This document shows positions 15,840 to 23,793 of a DNA stretch of 43,958 bases, piece after piece. Location of the stretch: NCBI GenBank assembly GCA_001942185.1, contig MKJV01000126.1:1-43958 (forward strand), read 5' to 3'. Under the pieces are notes generated by a model. That model ran no database searches. It was not told where the DNA came from and saw only the letters and a list, made by a program, of their open reading frames with translations. Every line of letters begins with the position of its first letter. The first letter of the stretch is position 1. Both the position numbers and the translations under genes were made by a program. The DNA is from Pseudonocardia sp. CNS-004 (GTDB lineage: Bacteria; Actinomycetota; Actinomycetes; Mycobacteriales; Pseudonocardiaceae).

Positions 15840-16900
15840 GCGGGGAGCAGCTGACCGGTGTCGTCGACGCGATCACCCCGCCGGATGCCGCGGCGCGGGC
15901 GGCCGCGGTGGAGCGGCTGGACCGGATGACGAAGCCGCGCGGGGCGCTCGGCCGCGTGGAGGACCTCGGTGTCACGCTCGCCGGGATCGCGGGCGCCTGC
16001 CCGCCGCCGGTGCCCGAGCCGGCGGTGGTGGCCGTGTTCGCCGCCGACCACGGGGTGCACGCGCAGGGTGTGACGCCGTGGCCGCAGGAGGTCACGGCGC
16101 AGATGGTGGCCAACTTCGTCGCCGGGGGAGCGGTGGTGAACGCGTTCGCCCGGCGGCTCGGTGTCGAGGTGTGCGTGGTGGACGTCGGCGTGGCGGCACC
16201 GCTGGACGCGGCGCCCGGCCTGCTGTCGCGGCGGGTGGCCGCGGGGAGCGCTGATCTCGCGGTGGGTCCCGCGCTCACCCGCGAGCAGGCGCGCGCCGCG
16301 GTCGAGGTGGGCGTCGGGACGGCGCGTGAGCTGGTGGCGGCCGGCAACCGTTGCCTCGTCACGGGTGACATGGGCATCGCCAACACCACTGCCGCCGCGG
16401 CCCTGATCAGCGTGTTCACCGGCGCGACCCGGCGGAGGTCACCGGCCGCGGCACCGGCGTGGACGACGTCACGCTGGCGCGCAAGACGTCCGTGGTGGCC
16501 GCCGCACTCGCCCTCCACCGGCCCGACCCGGCAGACCCGCTCGGCGTCCTGGCCGCCGTCGGCGGGCTGGAGCACGCGGCATTGGCCGGGTTCGCGCTCG
16601 CGGGCGCCGCGTTGCGGGTTCGGTGCTCCTCGACGGCGTGAACGCGGGCGCCGCCGCGCTGGCCGCCGCCGCGTTCGCCCCGGACGCACCGCGTTCTGGG
16701 TGGCGGGGCACCGTTCGGCGGAACCGGGCCACACCCGCGCCCTCGCCCACCTCGGCCTCGAACCGCTCCTCGACCTCGGCATGCGCCTCGGCGAGGGCAC
16801 CGGAGCCCTGCTCGCCCTCCCACTGCTGCAGAGCGCCGCCCAGGCGCTCCAGGACGTCGCGACGTTCGACGCCGCGGGCGTCACGGAGAAGCAGGGCTGA
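15836..16900 (+). CDS. cobT: Nicotinate-nucleotide--dimethylbenzimidazole phosphoribosyltransferase (centre scrambled by three compensating frameshifts)
   Basis: CobT activates the lower ligand of cobalamin. Family features are clear at both ends: RLDRMTKPRGALGRVEDLG, VFAADHGVHAQGVTPWP, FVAGGAVVNAFAR, TGDMGIANTTAAAAL, and at the end VAGHRSAEPGHTRALAHLGL with EGTGALLALPLL. Between about 16427 and 16688 the open frame is nonsense, while the expected sequence (VDDVTLARKTSVVAAAL, GGLEHAALAGFALAGAALR, LLDGVNAGAAAL) lies in the other two frames. Three single-base losses near 16427, 16617 and 16688 restore the frame, so a full-length ORF of 354 codons survives. It is regulated by the riboswitch upstream and overlaps the CobI-like gene by 4 bp. 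Confidence 0.9.
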   Translation: MSGEQLTGVVDAITPPDAAARAAAVERLDRMTKPRGALGRVEDLGVTLAGIAGACPPPVPEPAVVAVFAADHGVHAQGVTPWPQEVTAQMVANFVAGGAVVNAFARRLGVEVCVVDVGVAAPLDAAPGLLSRRVAAGSADLAVGPALTREQARAAVEVGVGTARELVAAGNRCLVTGDMGIANTTAAAALISVFTGATRRRSPAAAPAWTTSRWRARRPWWPPHSPSTGPTRQTRSASWPPSAGWSTRHWPGSRSRAPRCGFGAPRRRERGRRRAGRRRVRPGRTAFWVAGHRSAEPGHTRALAHLGLEPLLDLGMRLGEGTGALLALPLLQSAAQALQDVATFDAAGVTEKQG

Positions 16901-16910
16901 CGGCCCGGCC

Positions 16911-16926
16911 GCGTTCCGCGGAACGC
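16911..16926. repeat. 16-bp perfect palindrome at the 3' edge of the HNH cassette
   Basis: GCGTTCCGCGGAACGC lies 10 bp after the cobT stop and 14 bp beyond the inferred stop of the HNH gene. Identical copies occur at 18598-18613 and 18928-18943, and a one-mismatch copy at 19236-19251. As RNA it could fold into a short hairpin, but its repeated use at element edges suggests a boundary role. Confidence 0.85.
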
Positions 16927-16940
16927 AGTCGAGGAGGCGG

Positions 16941-18582
16941 TCAGGCCGCCGCCGGAATCCTCCTGGGCAGCAGGCACCCAGGACCGGATCTACGTCGAGT
17001 CGTTCGCCGTACCACTGCGGGGACAGGGTTGTGCGGTCGATCCGCAGCCGGTCCCAGGTGTGCATCTCGATCAATCCTTCGGTGTTCCCGTTCAGCACCA
17101 CCGGTTCGGGGATCGGAGTGCCGTCCGGGCGGAGGAACTCCCACCGCCCCGGACGACGCCGAATCAGATAGCCGTGATCATGGATCGTGGCGTGATGAAA
17201 CGAGCAGATCAAAACCAGGTTGTCGATATCCGTAGTTCCACCGTGAAGCCAGTGCCTCACATGATGCGCCTGGAGGTAATGGGTGTGGGTGCAGCCGGGG
17301 AATTGGCATCGTTCACCGTCCCGTGTCATGAGTGCGGTGATCTGGGCCGGGGTGGCCAGGCGCCGGGACCGCCCCAGGTACATCCGGTTGCCCTCCCGGT
17401 CATCGAGTAGCAGTTGCACCCGGGCGTCGCAGGCGAGGCGTTCGGCGGTCGAGGCCGGGATCTCCGGGCCGCCGGCGATCCGGGCCGCCCCGGAGGTGAC
17501 GTCGAGGTGCACGACGACCTGGGTGGTGCCGCGCTCGACCACCGGCCCCGCCTCGTCGCGGGCGGCGCTGTCGCCGGCGGTGCTGCTGGCAGTGCGGGTG
17601 CGGGTGACCAGGGTCAGGAGTGCGTCGGCGCGGCGGGCCGCCATCCGATCGACCACCGGGCCGGGTTCTGCTCCCGGGCCCGTTCATCCACGTCTACCGG
17701 AGCCGGGCTGTCGGAGTACCGGGGCGGGATCTTGGGCGGGACCAAGGCTTCGATGGCGGCGATGAACGCGGCCCCGGCGTCTGGGGTGAGCCGGGCCCGG
17801 ACCAGGAGGGATCCGTCGTCGTCGGTGCGCCAGGTCACCGACCTTCGGGCGGCGGTGTCTTGGGGTGGGGTGTGCAGGCGGCGGACCGCGGCGACCACGG
17901 TTTCGATGTGGCTGGCGGTGCCGCACAGGGCCACGTTCAGCAGAACACGCTCCGCCGCCTCCGGGTCTGCCACCCGGGTGTGGCGCCATTTCGGATTCCC
18001 CGCCGCGACGGCGGCGCCGATCTGGGTGAGCGTGGCGGTGTCGGTGCCGGTGACCCGGCTGATGGCCCGCACTTTGGAGTAGGAGATCTTCCCGGCGCCG
18101 AACGCCTCACGGATCTTCGGCAACTGCTGCAGGGCGTGCGCGACCCGGATCCGTTCGGTGGCGGTGCGCAGGTTCATCCCGGCCCGCCAGGACAGCCAGT
18201 GGGCGCAGGAGCGGATCCCGTCCCCGGCCCAGCCGTTGCGATCATCGAACTCGGCCAAGAGCTGGAGGAAGCGGCATTCGGCGGCGGCGATGTGCCCGGC
18301 CATGGTCAGCAGTTCGGATTCGAGGTCATCGGTGCTCATGCGCTGCAATGCGCCCGCCAGGGGGTCGGGCGACGTATTGGGCGGCGATGCGGACGCGACC
18401 CGAACGACGGCGTGGACAGCGGTGTTGGCGGCGACGCGGATGACGACACGGGCAACCGCGTGGGCACCGATGTGGGCAGCGTAGTGGACTGCGGGGTGGG
18501 TCGGGAAATCACGGAGGTGGACACGGGAGCCTCCTGATAGCGGGCTGGTGTTCGCATTCAGGATGGCAGTGGGGTCTGACAT
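16941..18582 (-). CDS. HNH endonuclease with DUF222 domain (13E12 repeat family), two frameshifts
   Basis: The N-terminal DUF222 region (from MSTDDLESELL at 18339) includes EFDDRNGWAGDGIRSCAHWLSWRAG and LPKIREAFGAGKISYSKVRA. The C-terminal HNH motif is CQFPGCTHTHYLQAHHVRHW, then GGTTDIDNLVLICSFHHATIHDHGY, with Cys pair, His-His, Asn and His-His-x3-His all present. One base is missing near 17650 (ARW to DRMAARRADALL). A second loss near 16980 would give the ending LLPRRIPAAA and a stop at 16941. ATG 18582 or 18339 are possible starts. Family members are numerous in actinobacteria, and their target is unknown. The gene is bracketed by identical palindromes 14-15 bp from each end. Confidence 0.85.
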
Positions 18583-18597
18583 TTTCGGGTGCGTGGT

Positions 18598-19310
18598 GCG
18601 TTCCGCGGAACGCGGTGTCCACAGTTTCTTCTTGGCGGGTGCGAGGAGGTGGTGGATCGGGACCACCGGATAGTGGCGTAGGCACCCGGCAGCGACGATC
18701 TCGTCGAAATACGGGCGTGCCCCCGCGCCGGGAACGGCCGCCAACGCCACCCCGGTGTTCGGTAGTGATCCCCACCCGGCCACGCAGGCACGCATGGAGA
18801 GGATGCGACGGAAGCGACTGCACCCGAGACTCCAGCGCGGAGGTCGGGGGCGGGGCTACGAAGGTGACCAAGCGCGCCCACGAGAGACGGGCTACGAGGC
18901 CGCGCCACCCCCGGGAACAGTGCCGCTGCGTTCCGCGGAACGCGGTCACGGTCTTCTCTTCGCGGGTGTCCGGGATGGACAGCCCGACACTGGCGTGGCA
19001 CCCGGCAGTGACGGTCTCGTCGAAAGACGGGCGCGCCCCCGCGCCGGGAACGGCCGCCAATGCGACCCCACGGCCCGGTAGTGATCCAAACCCAGCCACG
19101 CCGGCACACAAGGGGAGGAAGCGACTGCACCCGAGACCCGAGCGCGGAGTGTCGGGGCGGGGCGACGAGGGTGCCTAGGGCGCGCCCACGAGAGACCGGC
19201 TACGAGGCCGCGGCATCCCCGGGAGCAGTGCCGCTGCGTTCCGCGGAAGGCGGGTGACAGTAGTGATCCCAACCCTGCCACGCGGCCACGCGAACCCCGG
19301 ATGCGACCGC
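18598..19310. repeat. Decaying tandem array of about 320-bp palindrome-led repeats
   Basis: This stretch has no supportable gene. It holds three diverged copies of one unit. Unit 1 starts at 18598 and unit 2 at 18928 (330 bp later), both with the perfect palindrome GCGTTCCGCGGAACGC. Unit 3 starts at 19236 (308 bp later) with one mismatch and lacks an internal segment, resuming at the shared GTAGTGATCC. Shared blocks in order are ACCCGGCAG, CGCCGGGAACGGCCGCCAA, GTAGTGATCC, GGAAGCGACTGCACCCGAGAC and GCGCCCACGAGAGAC. Reading frames across it repeat the same low-complexity peptide and look non-coding. It abuts the HNH gene start. Confidence 0.8.
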
Positions 19311-19320
19311 CCGGTCGTGG

Positions 19321-20052
19321 TCAGGGCCGGGGTGCGATCGTCGGCGCTGCGGGTGCCGGGGTGGCTGCGGCGCGGCGCCAGACGGCGGGCCACGACACGC
19401 GCACGAGTTGGACCGCCAGCGCGGCGACGACGGCGACGTGGAAGCCGAGCACCATCCGCTGGAGGATCCCGCCGACGTCGACGGGGCCGTAGATGCCGGG
19501 CACGAGGTCGTTGAGTCTGCTGGCGACGTACGCCCCGGCGAGGACGGCGGCGGCGATGGAGAGTGTGCGGACCGTGGAGACGACGGGCTGCCACTCCGGT
19601 TTCTCCGCGAGGCGGGCGGCGGCCGCGAGGCCGGCGAACGACAGGAGCGCGAGGATGCCGGCGCCTGCGAACTGGTGCACCCAGCCGCCGAACGTCTCGA
19701 TCTGCGGGGCGTCGTCGGCGGGGAAGACCGCGGCGAGCACGAGGCACAGGGTCCACACGGCGAGCAGCACGGTGGGTCGCCCGGCCATCCGCACCCCGGA
19801 CCGTGCCATCCCGATGAGAACGGCCAGCGTGCCGACGGCGAGCGCGGCCGCGGCCGAGAAGAACAGCTGCTCGCCGCCCTCGACGAAGGCGTAGTAGCTG
19901 AGCGGCACCGAGATCGGGTTGACCTCGCGGAAGTGGGTGACCCCGAGGTAGATCATGATGATGGTCGAGCGGGCCAGTGCGAGGAGCGCGATCACCGCGA
20001 ACACCAGCGGTGCGATCACGCCCCACCGGCTCGGCCGCTGCACGCCCCCCAT
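19321..20052 (-). CDS. DUF998-like integral membrane protein
   Basis: This 243-residue protein has about seven hydrophobic helices and no catalytic motif. The early part reads APLVFAVIALLALARSTIIMIYL, then FGGWVHQFAGAGILALLSFAGLAAAARL, a pattern seen in DUF998 proteins. The C-terminus is Ala/Pro-rich. ATG 20052 begins MGGVQRPSRWG. It lies downstream of the DsbA-like gene on the same strand, with 68 bp between. The role is unknown and the family call is moderate. Confidence 0.7.
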   Translation of the reverse strand: MGGVQRPSRWGVIAPLVFAVIALLALARSTIIMIYLGVTHFREVNPISVPLSYYAFVEGGEQLFFSAAAALAVGTLAVLIGMARSGVRMAGRPTVLLAVWTLCLVLAAVFPADDAPQIETFGGWVHQFAGAGILALLSFAGLAAAARLAEKPEWQPVVSTVRTLSIAAAVLAGAYVASRLNDLVPGIYGPVDVGGILQRMVLGFHVAVVAALAVQLVRVSWPAVWRRAAATPAPAAPTIAPRP

Positions 20053-20120
20053 GCTGATCCCCCCGTCCCCCGATCCGCGATCATGCGAACGCGGCGCGCC
20101 GGGTGATCTGTTCCCGGCGG

Positions 20121-20662
20121 TCAGGCGATGGGGCCGACCGTGGCGGGCGCGGTGGTCTCCAGTGCCTCCAGGAGGTGGTCGACGGTGATCGTGCCGTGGT
20201 AGATCTCCCCGTTGACGAACAGCGTGGGGTGCCGCGCACCCCGCTGCGGACGCCGGAGTTGAAGTCGGCCTCGACGCGGTCCTCGACGAACCGGGTGGCC
20301 GGCCACAGCACCTTCTCCGGCGGGATGCCGATCTCCTCGGCGTACCCGCGCAGGTCGTCCTGCCGCAGCCGCGGCTCGTCACCGGAGTAGAGCTTGGCGT
20401 GCATCGGCCAGAACTGGCCCTTGAGCGCGGCGCCTTCGGCGGCCACGGCGGCCGACAGCGCGTAGGGGTGCAGCTCGGCCAGCGGGAAGTGCCGGAACAC
20501 GAAGACGAGGCGGTCGCCGAGCTTCTGGCGGACCTCTTCGATGATCGGGTATGCGCGCCGGCAGTACGGGCACTCGAAGTCGCCGTACTCGACGAGTGTG
20601 AGCTCGGAGCCGAGGACGCCCTGGAGGTGGTCGTAGCTGCCGATCCGCGGTTCGAGAGGAAT
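20121..20662 (-). CDS. DsbA-family thioredoxin-like oxidoreductase, one frameshift and possible ATT start
   Basis: The thioredoxin fold is clear: LTLVEYGDFECPYCRRAYPIIEEV with a CPYC active site, a helical insertion (FWPMHAKLYSGDE), and the cis-Pro region GTP followed by TLFVNGEIYHGTITVDHLLEAL in another frame. One base is missing near 20240. No usual start codon exists in frame; a strong AGGGAGG at 20674-20668 sits 5 nt before ATT at 20662, so ATT is the best start. The protein lacks a signal peptide and is probably cytosolic, about 179 residues. It is divergent from nhaA. In some actinobacteria this same domain is fused to NhaA, which supports a functional link. Confidence 0.75.
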
Positions 20663-20718
20663 CGTGGCCTCCCTGACGTGCTGATGGGGGTGGCTGCCGC
20701 CGATGGCAGGATCACGCC

Positions 20719-22059
20719 GTGACGGTGACAACCTTAGCCGAGCGCGGCGACCTGAGTCGTGCCGCGCGCGACTTCCTGCGCACCGAGTCCGGGTCGGCGG
20801 TGCTGCTCCTCGGGGCGGCGCTGGTGGCATTGTCCTGGGCCAACTTCGGCACCGGGTACGAGGCGTTCTGGCACACCGACGTCGCGCTGACCTTCGGTGA
20901 CACGCAGCTCGCGCTGGACCTGCGGCACTGGGTGAACGACGGGCTCATGGTCCTGTTCTTCTTCAGCGTCGGGCTGGAGATCTCCCGGGAGATGGTGCTC
21001 GGCGAGCTGCGCGGTCTGCGGGCGCTCGCGGCGCCGACGATCGCGGCGGTCGGCGGGCTCACGGTGCCCGCGCTGCTGTTCCTGCTCTTCAACTTCGGTG
21101 GCCCGGCGTCGGGGGCGTGGGGGATCGCGATCTCCACCGACACCGCGGTGGTGATCGGGGTGCTCGCGCTGGTCGGCCCGCGTTGCCCGGACCAGCTGCG
21201 CGTGTTCCTGCTCGCGCTCGCGATCGTCGACGACATCGGGGCCGTCGCCGCGATCGCGATCTTCTACACCGACGACGTGCAGGTCACGTCGCTCGTGTGG
21301 TCGGTCGTGCTGTTCGCGGCCCTGCTCGGGCTGCGGTTCGCACCGTTCTGGCGCACCCCGATCTACGTGTTCATCGGCGTGGTCATGTGGCTGGCGGTGC
21401 TCGACTCCGGGGTGCACCCGAGCGTGGTCGGGGTCGTCATGGGGCTGCTCGTCAACGCGTACGCGCCGCGGCCGCGTGATGTGATGCGGGCGCAGGTGCT
21501 GGGCAGCAGCTTCCTGCTCGACCCCAGCCCGGAGCGGGCGATGGCGGCGCAGGCCGCCGTCACCGAGGCCGTGTCGCCCAACGAACGGCTGCAGCTGCGC
21601 ATCCAGCCGTGGAGCAGCTACGTGATCGTGCCGCTGTTCGTGCTGGCGAACGCCGGGGTGGTGCTCACGGGTGAGACCCTCGCGGCCGCGTTCGCGTCGC
21701 CGCTCACGTGGGGCATCATCGTCGGGCTCACGGCCGGGAAGCTGGTCGGCGTCTCGGCGGGCACGTGGGTGGCGCTGCGCACCGGACTCGGCAGGGTTCC
21801 CGACACGCTGCGCTGGGGCCAGCTGATCGGCGGCGCGGGTCTGGCCGGCATCGGCTTCACCGTGGCGCTGTTCGTCACGGAGCTGGCGCTGGAGGACGAG
21901 GAGCTCGTCACCGACGCGAAGATCGGCATCCTGACCGGTTCGCTGCTGGCAGGTCTGATCGGCTGGCTGATCTTCCGCATGGCAGGCGAGCGGGGCGGCC
22001 AGTGCGCGCCCACCGGCCTGCCTGTCCTGCCGCCCCGTCCCTGGCGCCCGCCGGCCTGA
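20719..22059 (+). CDS. nhaA: Na+/H+ antiporter NhaA
   Basis: This 446-residue protein has about 11-12 membrane segments. The NhaA hallmarks are present: HWVNDGLMVLFFFSVGLEISRE, ISTDTAVVIGVLALVG, the ion-binding Asp pair in ALAIVDDIGAVAAIA (residues 171-172) and PWSSYVIVPLFVLANAGV. It exchanges Na+ for H+ across the inner membrane for pH and sodium homeostasis. GTG 20719 is the start. The C-terminus is a short Pro/Arg-rich tail with no fused thioredoxin domain; such a domain is instead encoded by the divergent neighbour 56 bp away. Confidence 0.95.
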   Translation: MTVTTLAERGDLSRAARDFLRTESGSAVLLLGAALVALSWANFGTGYEAFWHTDVALTFGDTQLALDLRHWVNDGLMVLFFFSVGLEISREMVLGELRGLRALAAPTIAAVGGLTVPALLFLLFNFGGPASGAWGIAISTDTAVVIGVLALVGPRCPDQLRVFLLALAIVDDIGAVAAIAIFYTDDVQVTSLVWSVVLFAALLGLRFAPFWRTPIYVFIGVVMWLAVLDSGVHPSVVGVVMGLLVNAYAPRPRDVMRAQVLGSSFLLDPSPERAMAAQAAVTEAVSPNERLQLRIQPWSSYVIVPLFVLANAGVVLTGETLAAAFASPLTWGIIVGLTAGKLVGVSAGTWVALRTGLGRVPDTLRWGQLIGGAGLAGIGFTVALFVTELALEDEELVTDAKIGILTGSLLAGLIGWLIFRMAGERGGQCAPTGLPVLPPRPWRPPA

Positions 22060-22095
22060 GACGCCTGCGACCACTTCTCGGCATCAGACACGGCC

Positions 22096-22127
22096 TTCGT
22101 ATAGTATGAATCTCGTACAATACGAGA
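22096..22127. promoter_or_regulatory. Tandem inverted repeats over a TATAGT-like -10 before the DoxX-like gene
   Basis: TTCGTA-TAG-TATGAA (22096-22110, one mismatch) is followed directly by TCTCGTA-CAA-TACGAGA (22111-22127, perfect). The first contains a -10-like TATAGT at 22100-22105. The GAGGAGG ribosome site and ATG 22141 follow. The AT-rich palindromic pair stands out in this GC-rich DNA and probably binds a repressor encoded elsewhere. Confidence 0.6.
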
Positions 22128-22140
22128 ACGAGGAGGCGGC

Positions 22141-22813
22141 ATGGTCCAGTTCGGCATCGTGGTGGGGGGCTGAGCGGGGTGGTTCTCGCACTCCTCATCG
22201 CGGCGGCGTCGGCTCTGATCGGCAGGCGCGCGGCCGGGCGGGTGGCCCGCTGGGCCGGCCTGCTGGTCCCGGGAGTCCTCGCCGCGCTCCTCGCGTACCG
22301 CTACTCGACATCGGAGGTCGTCGTGCTCGAGATCGCACTGTGGGTGGCGCAGGGGCTCCTCGCGCTGTTCTTCCTCGCCGCCGGGCTGCCCAAGGTGGCC
22401 GGGCGCGGCATCGACCGGTGGGTCGGTTTCGACGACCTCCCTCGCGGGCTCACGATCCTCATCGGGGTGGCGGAGGTGGCCGGGGCCGGTGCGCTCGTGC
22501 TCCCGCCGCTCCTCGGAGTGGTCCAGTGGGCGGTCCCGCTCGCCGCAATCGGGATCGCCGTCATCTCGCTCATGGCCAGCGGCTTCCACGTCCGCGCCGC
22601 CGAGGGCCTCCCCACGGCCGAGACCGCGCTCTTCGCCGCGCTCGCCTGCGCGATCGCGATGGGCCGGTGGGGTGAGCTCGCGCCGGGTCCCGTGGTCCCG
22701 TCGGACGCGCTGGCGATCGTGATCGCGCTTCTCGTGCCCTCGGTGCTCGCCGTGCTCGTCCTCCTCGCGAGCGCCCTGCCGGGACACCACGACGCGTGGT
22801 GGCCGCAGGCTGA
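22141..22813 (+). CDS. DoxX-like membrane protein, frameshifted after a G run
   Basis: A strong GAGGAGG precedes ATG 22141, which opens only MVQFGIVVGG before TGA. Adding one G to the six-G run (22165-22170) continues the frame into VVLALLIAAASALIGRRAAGRVARWAGLL. The DoxX-like part follows: IALWVAQGLLALFFLAAGLPKVAG, FDDLPRGLTILIGVAEVAGAGALVLPP and VISLMASGFHVRAAEG. It is a small four-helix-type membrane protein of unclear substrate. The open frame runs on to 23093, overlapping the next gene, so the true end is probably near 22813 after another lost base; that end is inferred. It lies upstream of a hydrolase. Confidence 0.65.
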
Positions 22814-22945
22814 CCCGGTTCGGGCCCGCGCGGCATGTGGTCGAACCGGATCGGACCGTTCGGTGCTACCCGCGCGTCGCGGCAGGCGCGACCCTCGTTG
22901 CTCAGCCGCGCCCCGCGCGCGGGCACGTCGGACGTGGAGATCGAC

Positions 22946-23782
22946 ATGGGATCGGTCACGGTCAACGGAACCAGCCTCTACTACGAGCTGCGCGGTGACG
23001 GTCCTCCGGTGCTGTTCATCTCGGGCGCCACCGGCGACGCCGGGCACTGGACGGAGGTCGCCGACGCCCTCGCGGACGAGTACACGGTCCTGACCTACGA
23101 CCGGCGGGCGCACTCGCGCAGCCCCCGGCCCGCGAACTGGACCGCGACGTCGATCGACGAGCAGGCCGACGATGCGGCCGCGCTGCTCACGGACCTCGGC
23201 CTCGCCCCGGCCGTCGCGTACGGCAACAGCCAAGGGGCGATGATCCTGACGAGCCTGGCGCTGCGGCACCCCGAGGTGCTGCGCGGCGCGGTCTTCCACG
23301 AGGCCCCGTATCTCGGGGCCACGTCGGTGGCAGGGGAGATCGGTCCCGCCCTCCAGCAGGTCATCGGTGAAGGCATGGCGAAGGGTGGGCCGCCCATGGC
23401 CACCGAGATGTTCCTGCGCTGGGTCGCCGGGGACGAGACCTACGAGTCCTTCGACCCCGAACTGCGGGACCGGATGCTCGGCAACGGGGAGGTCCTCTTC
23501 GGCATCGAGATGGAGACCATCACGTCCTACCTCCCCACCCCGGACGAGCTGGCCGGGGTGAGGCTGCCGTGCGTCGTCGCCGTGGGCGTCGACAACCGCG
23601 ACCCCGCGGCGCCCCACCACTGGTTCTACGAGGCGGCGCAGTGGCTGGCAGGCTGTCTCGACGCGCCGCTGGTCGAGACGCCCGGCGCGCACGTGCCGCA
23701 GGCCACCCACCCGGGAGCGCTGGCGGAGACGCTGCGACCGATATTGGGCAAGCTCACCGCCGCCGAGCGCTACGAGGCCTGA
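22946..23782 (+). CDS. Alpha/beta hydrolase
   Basis: This 278-residue protein opens with GSVTVNGTSLYYELRGDGP and the oxyanion region LFISGATGDAGHW. The nucleophile elbow is YGNSQGAMI (Ser in G-N-S-Q-G) and the late catalytic His is in GAHVPQATHP. The arrangement is that of the esterase/epoxide-hydrolase-like superfamily, with a helical cap around MATEMFLRWVAGDETYESF. The substrate is unknown. ATG 22946 is chosen because the domain starts there and GGAG lies 10 nt upstream. It is convergent with dinB, with 11 bp between stops. Confidence 0.9.
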   Translation: MGSVTVNGTSLYYELRGDGPPVLFISGATGDAGHWTEVADALADEYTVLTYDRRAHSRSPRPANWTATSIDEQADDAAALLTDLGLAPAVAYGNSQGAMILTSLALRHPEVLRGAVFHEAPYLGATSVAGEIGPALQQVIGEGMAKGGPPMATEMFLRWVAGDETYESFDPELRDRMLGNGEVLFGIEMETITSYLPTPDELAGVRLPCVVAVGVDNRDPAAPHHWFYEAAQWLAGCLDAPLVETPGAHVPQATHPGALAETLRPILGKLTAAERYEA

Positions 23783-23793
23783 CGGCGTCCCGG

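Noticed and set aside
16469..16940. HNH C-terminal frame extending antisense through cobT
   Set aside because: It is an open shadow caused by GC bias. A stop at 16941 in a one-base-shifted frame gives a sensible C-terminus.
18598..19310. CRISPR array
   Set aside because: Units are about 320 bp, few and diverged, with no short repeats, regular spacers or cas genes.
22141..22173. Leader peptide MVQFGIVVGG as an attenuator
   Set aside because: No alternative hairpins or regulatory codons are seen, and a missing G in the six-G run explains it better.
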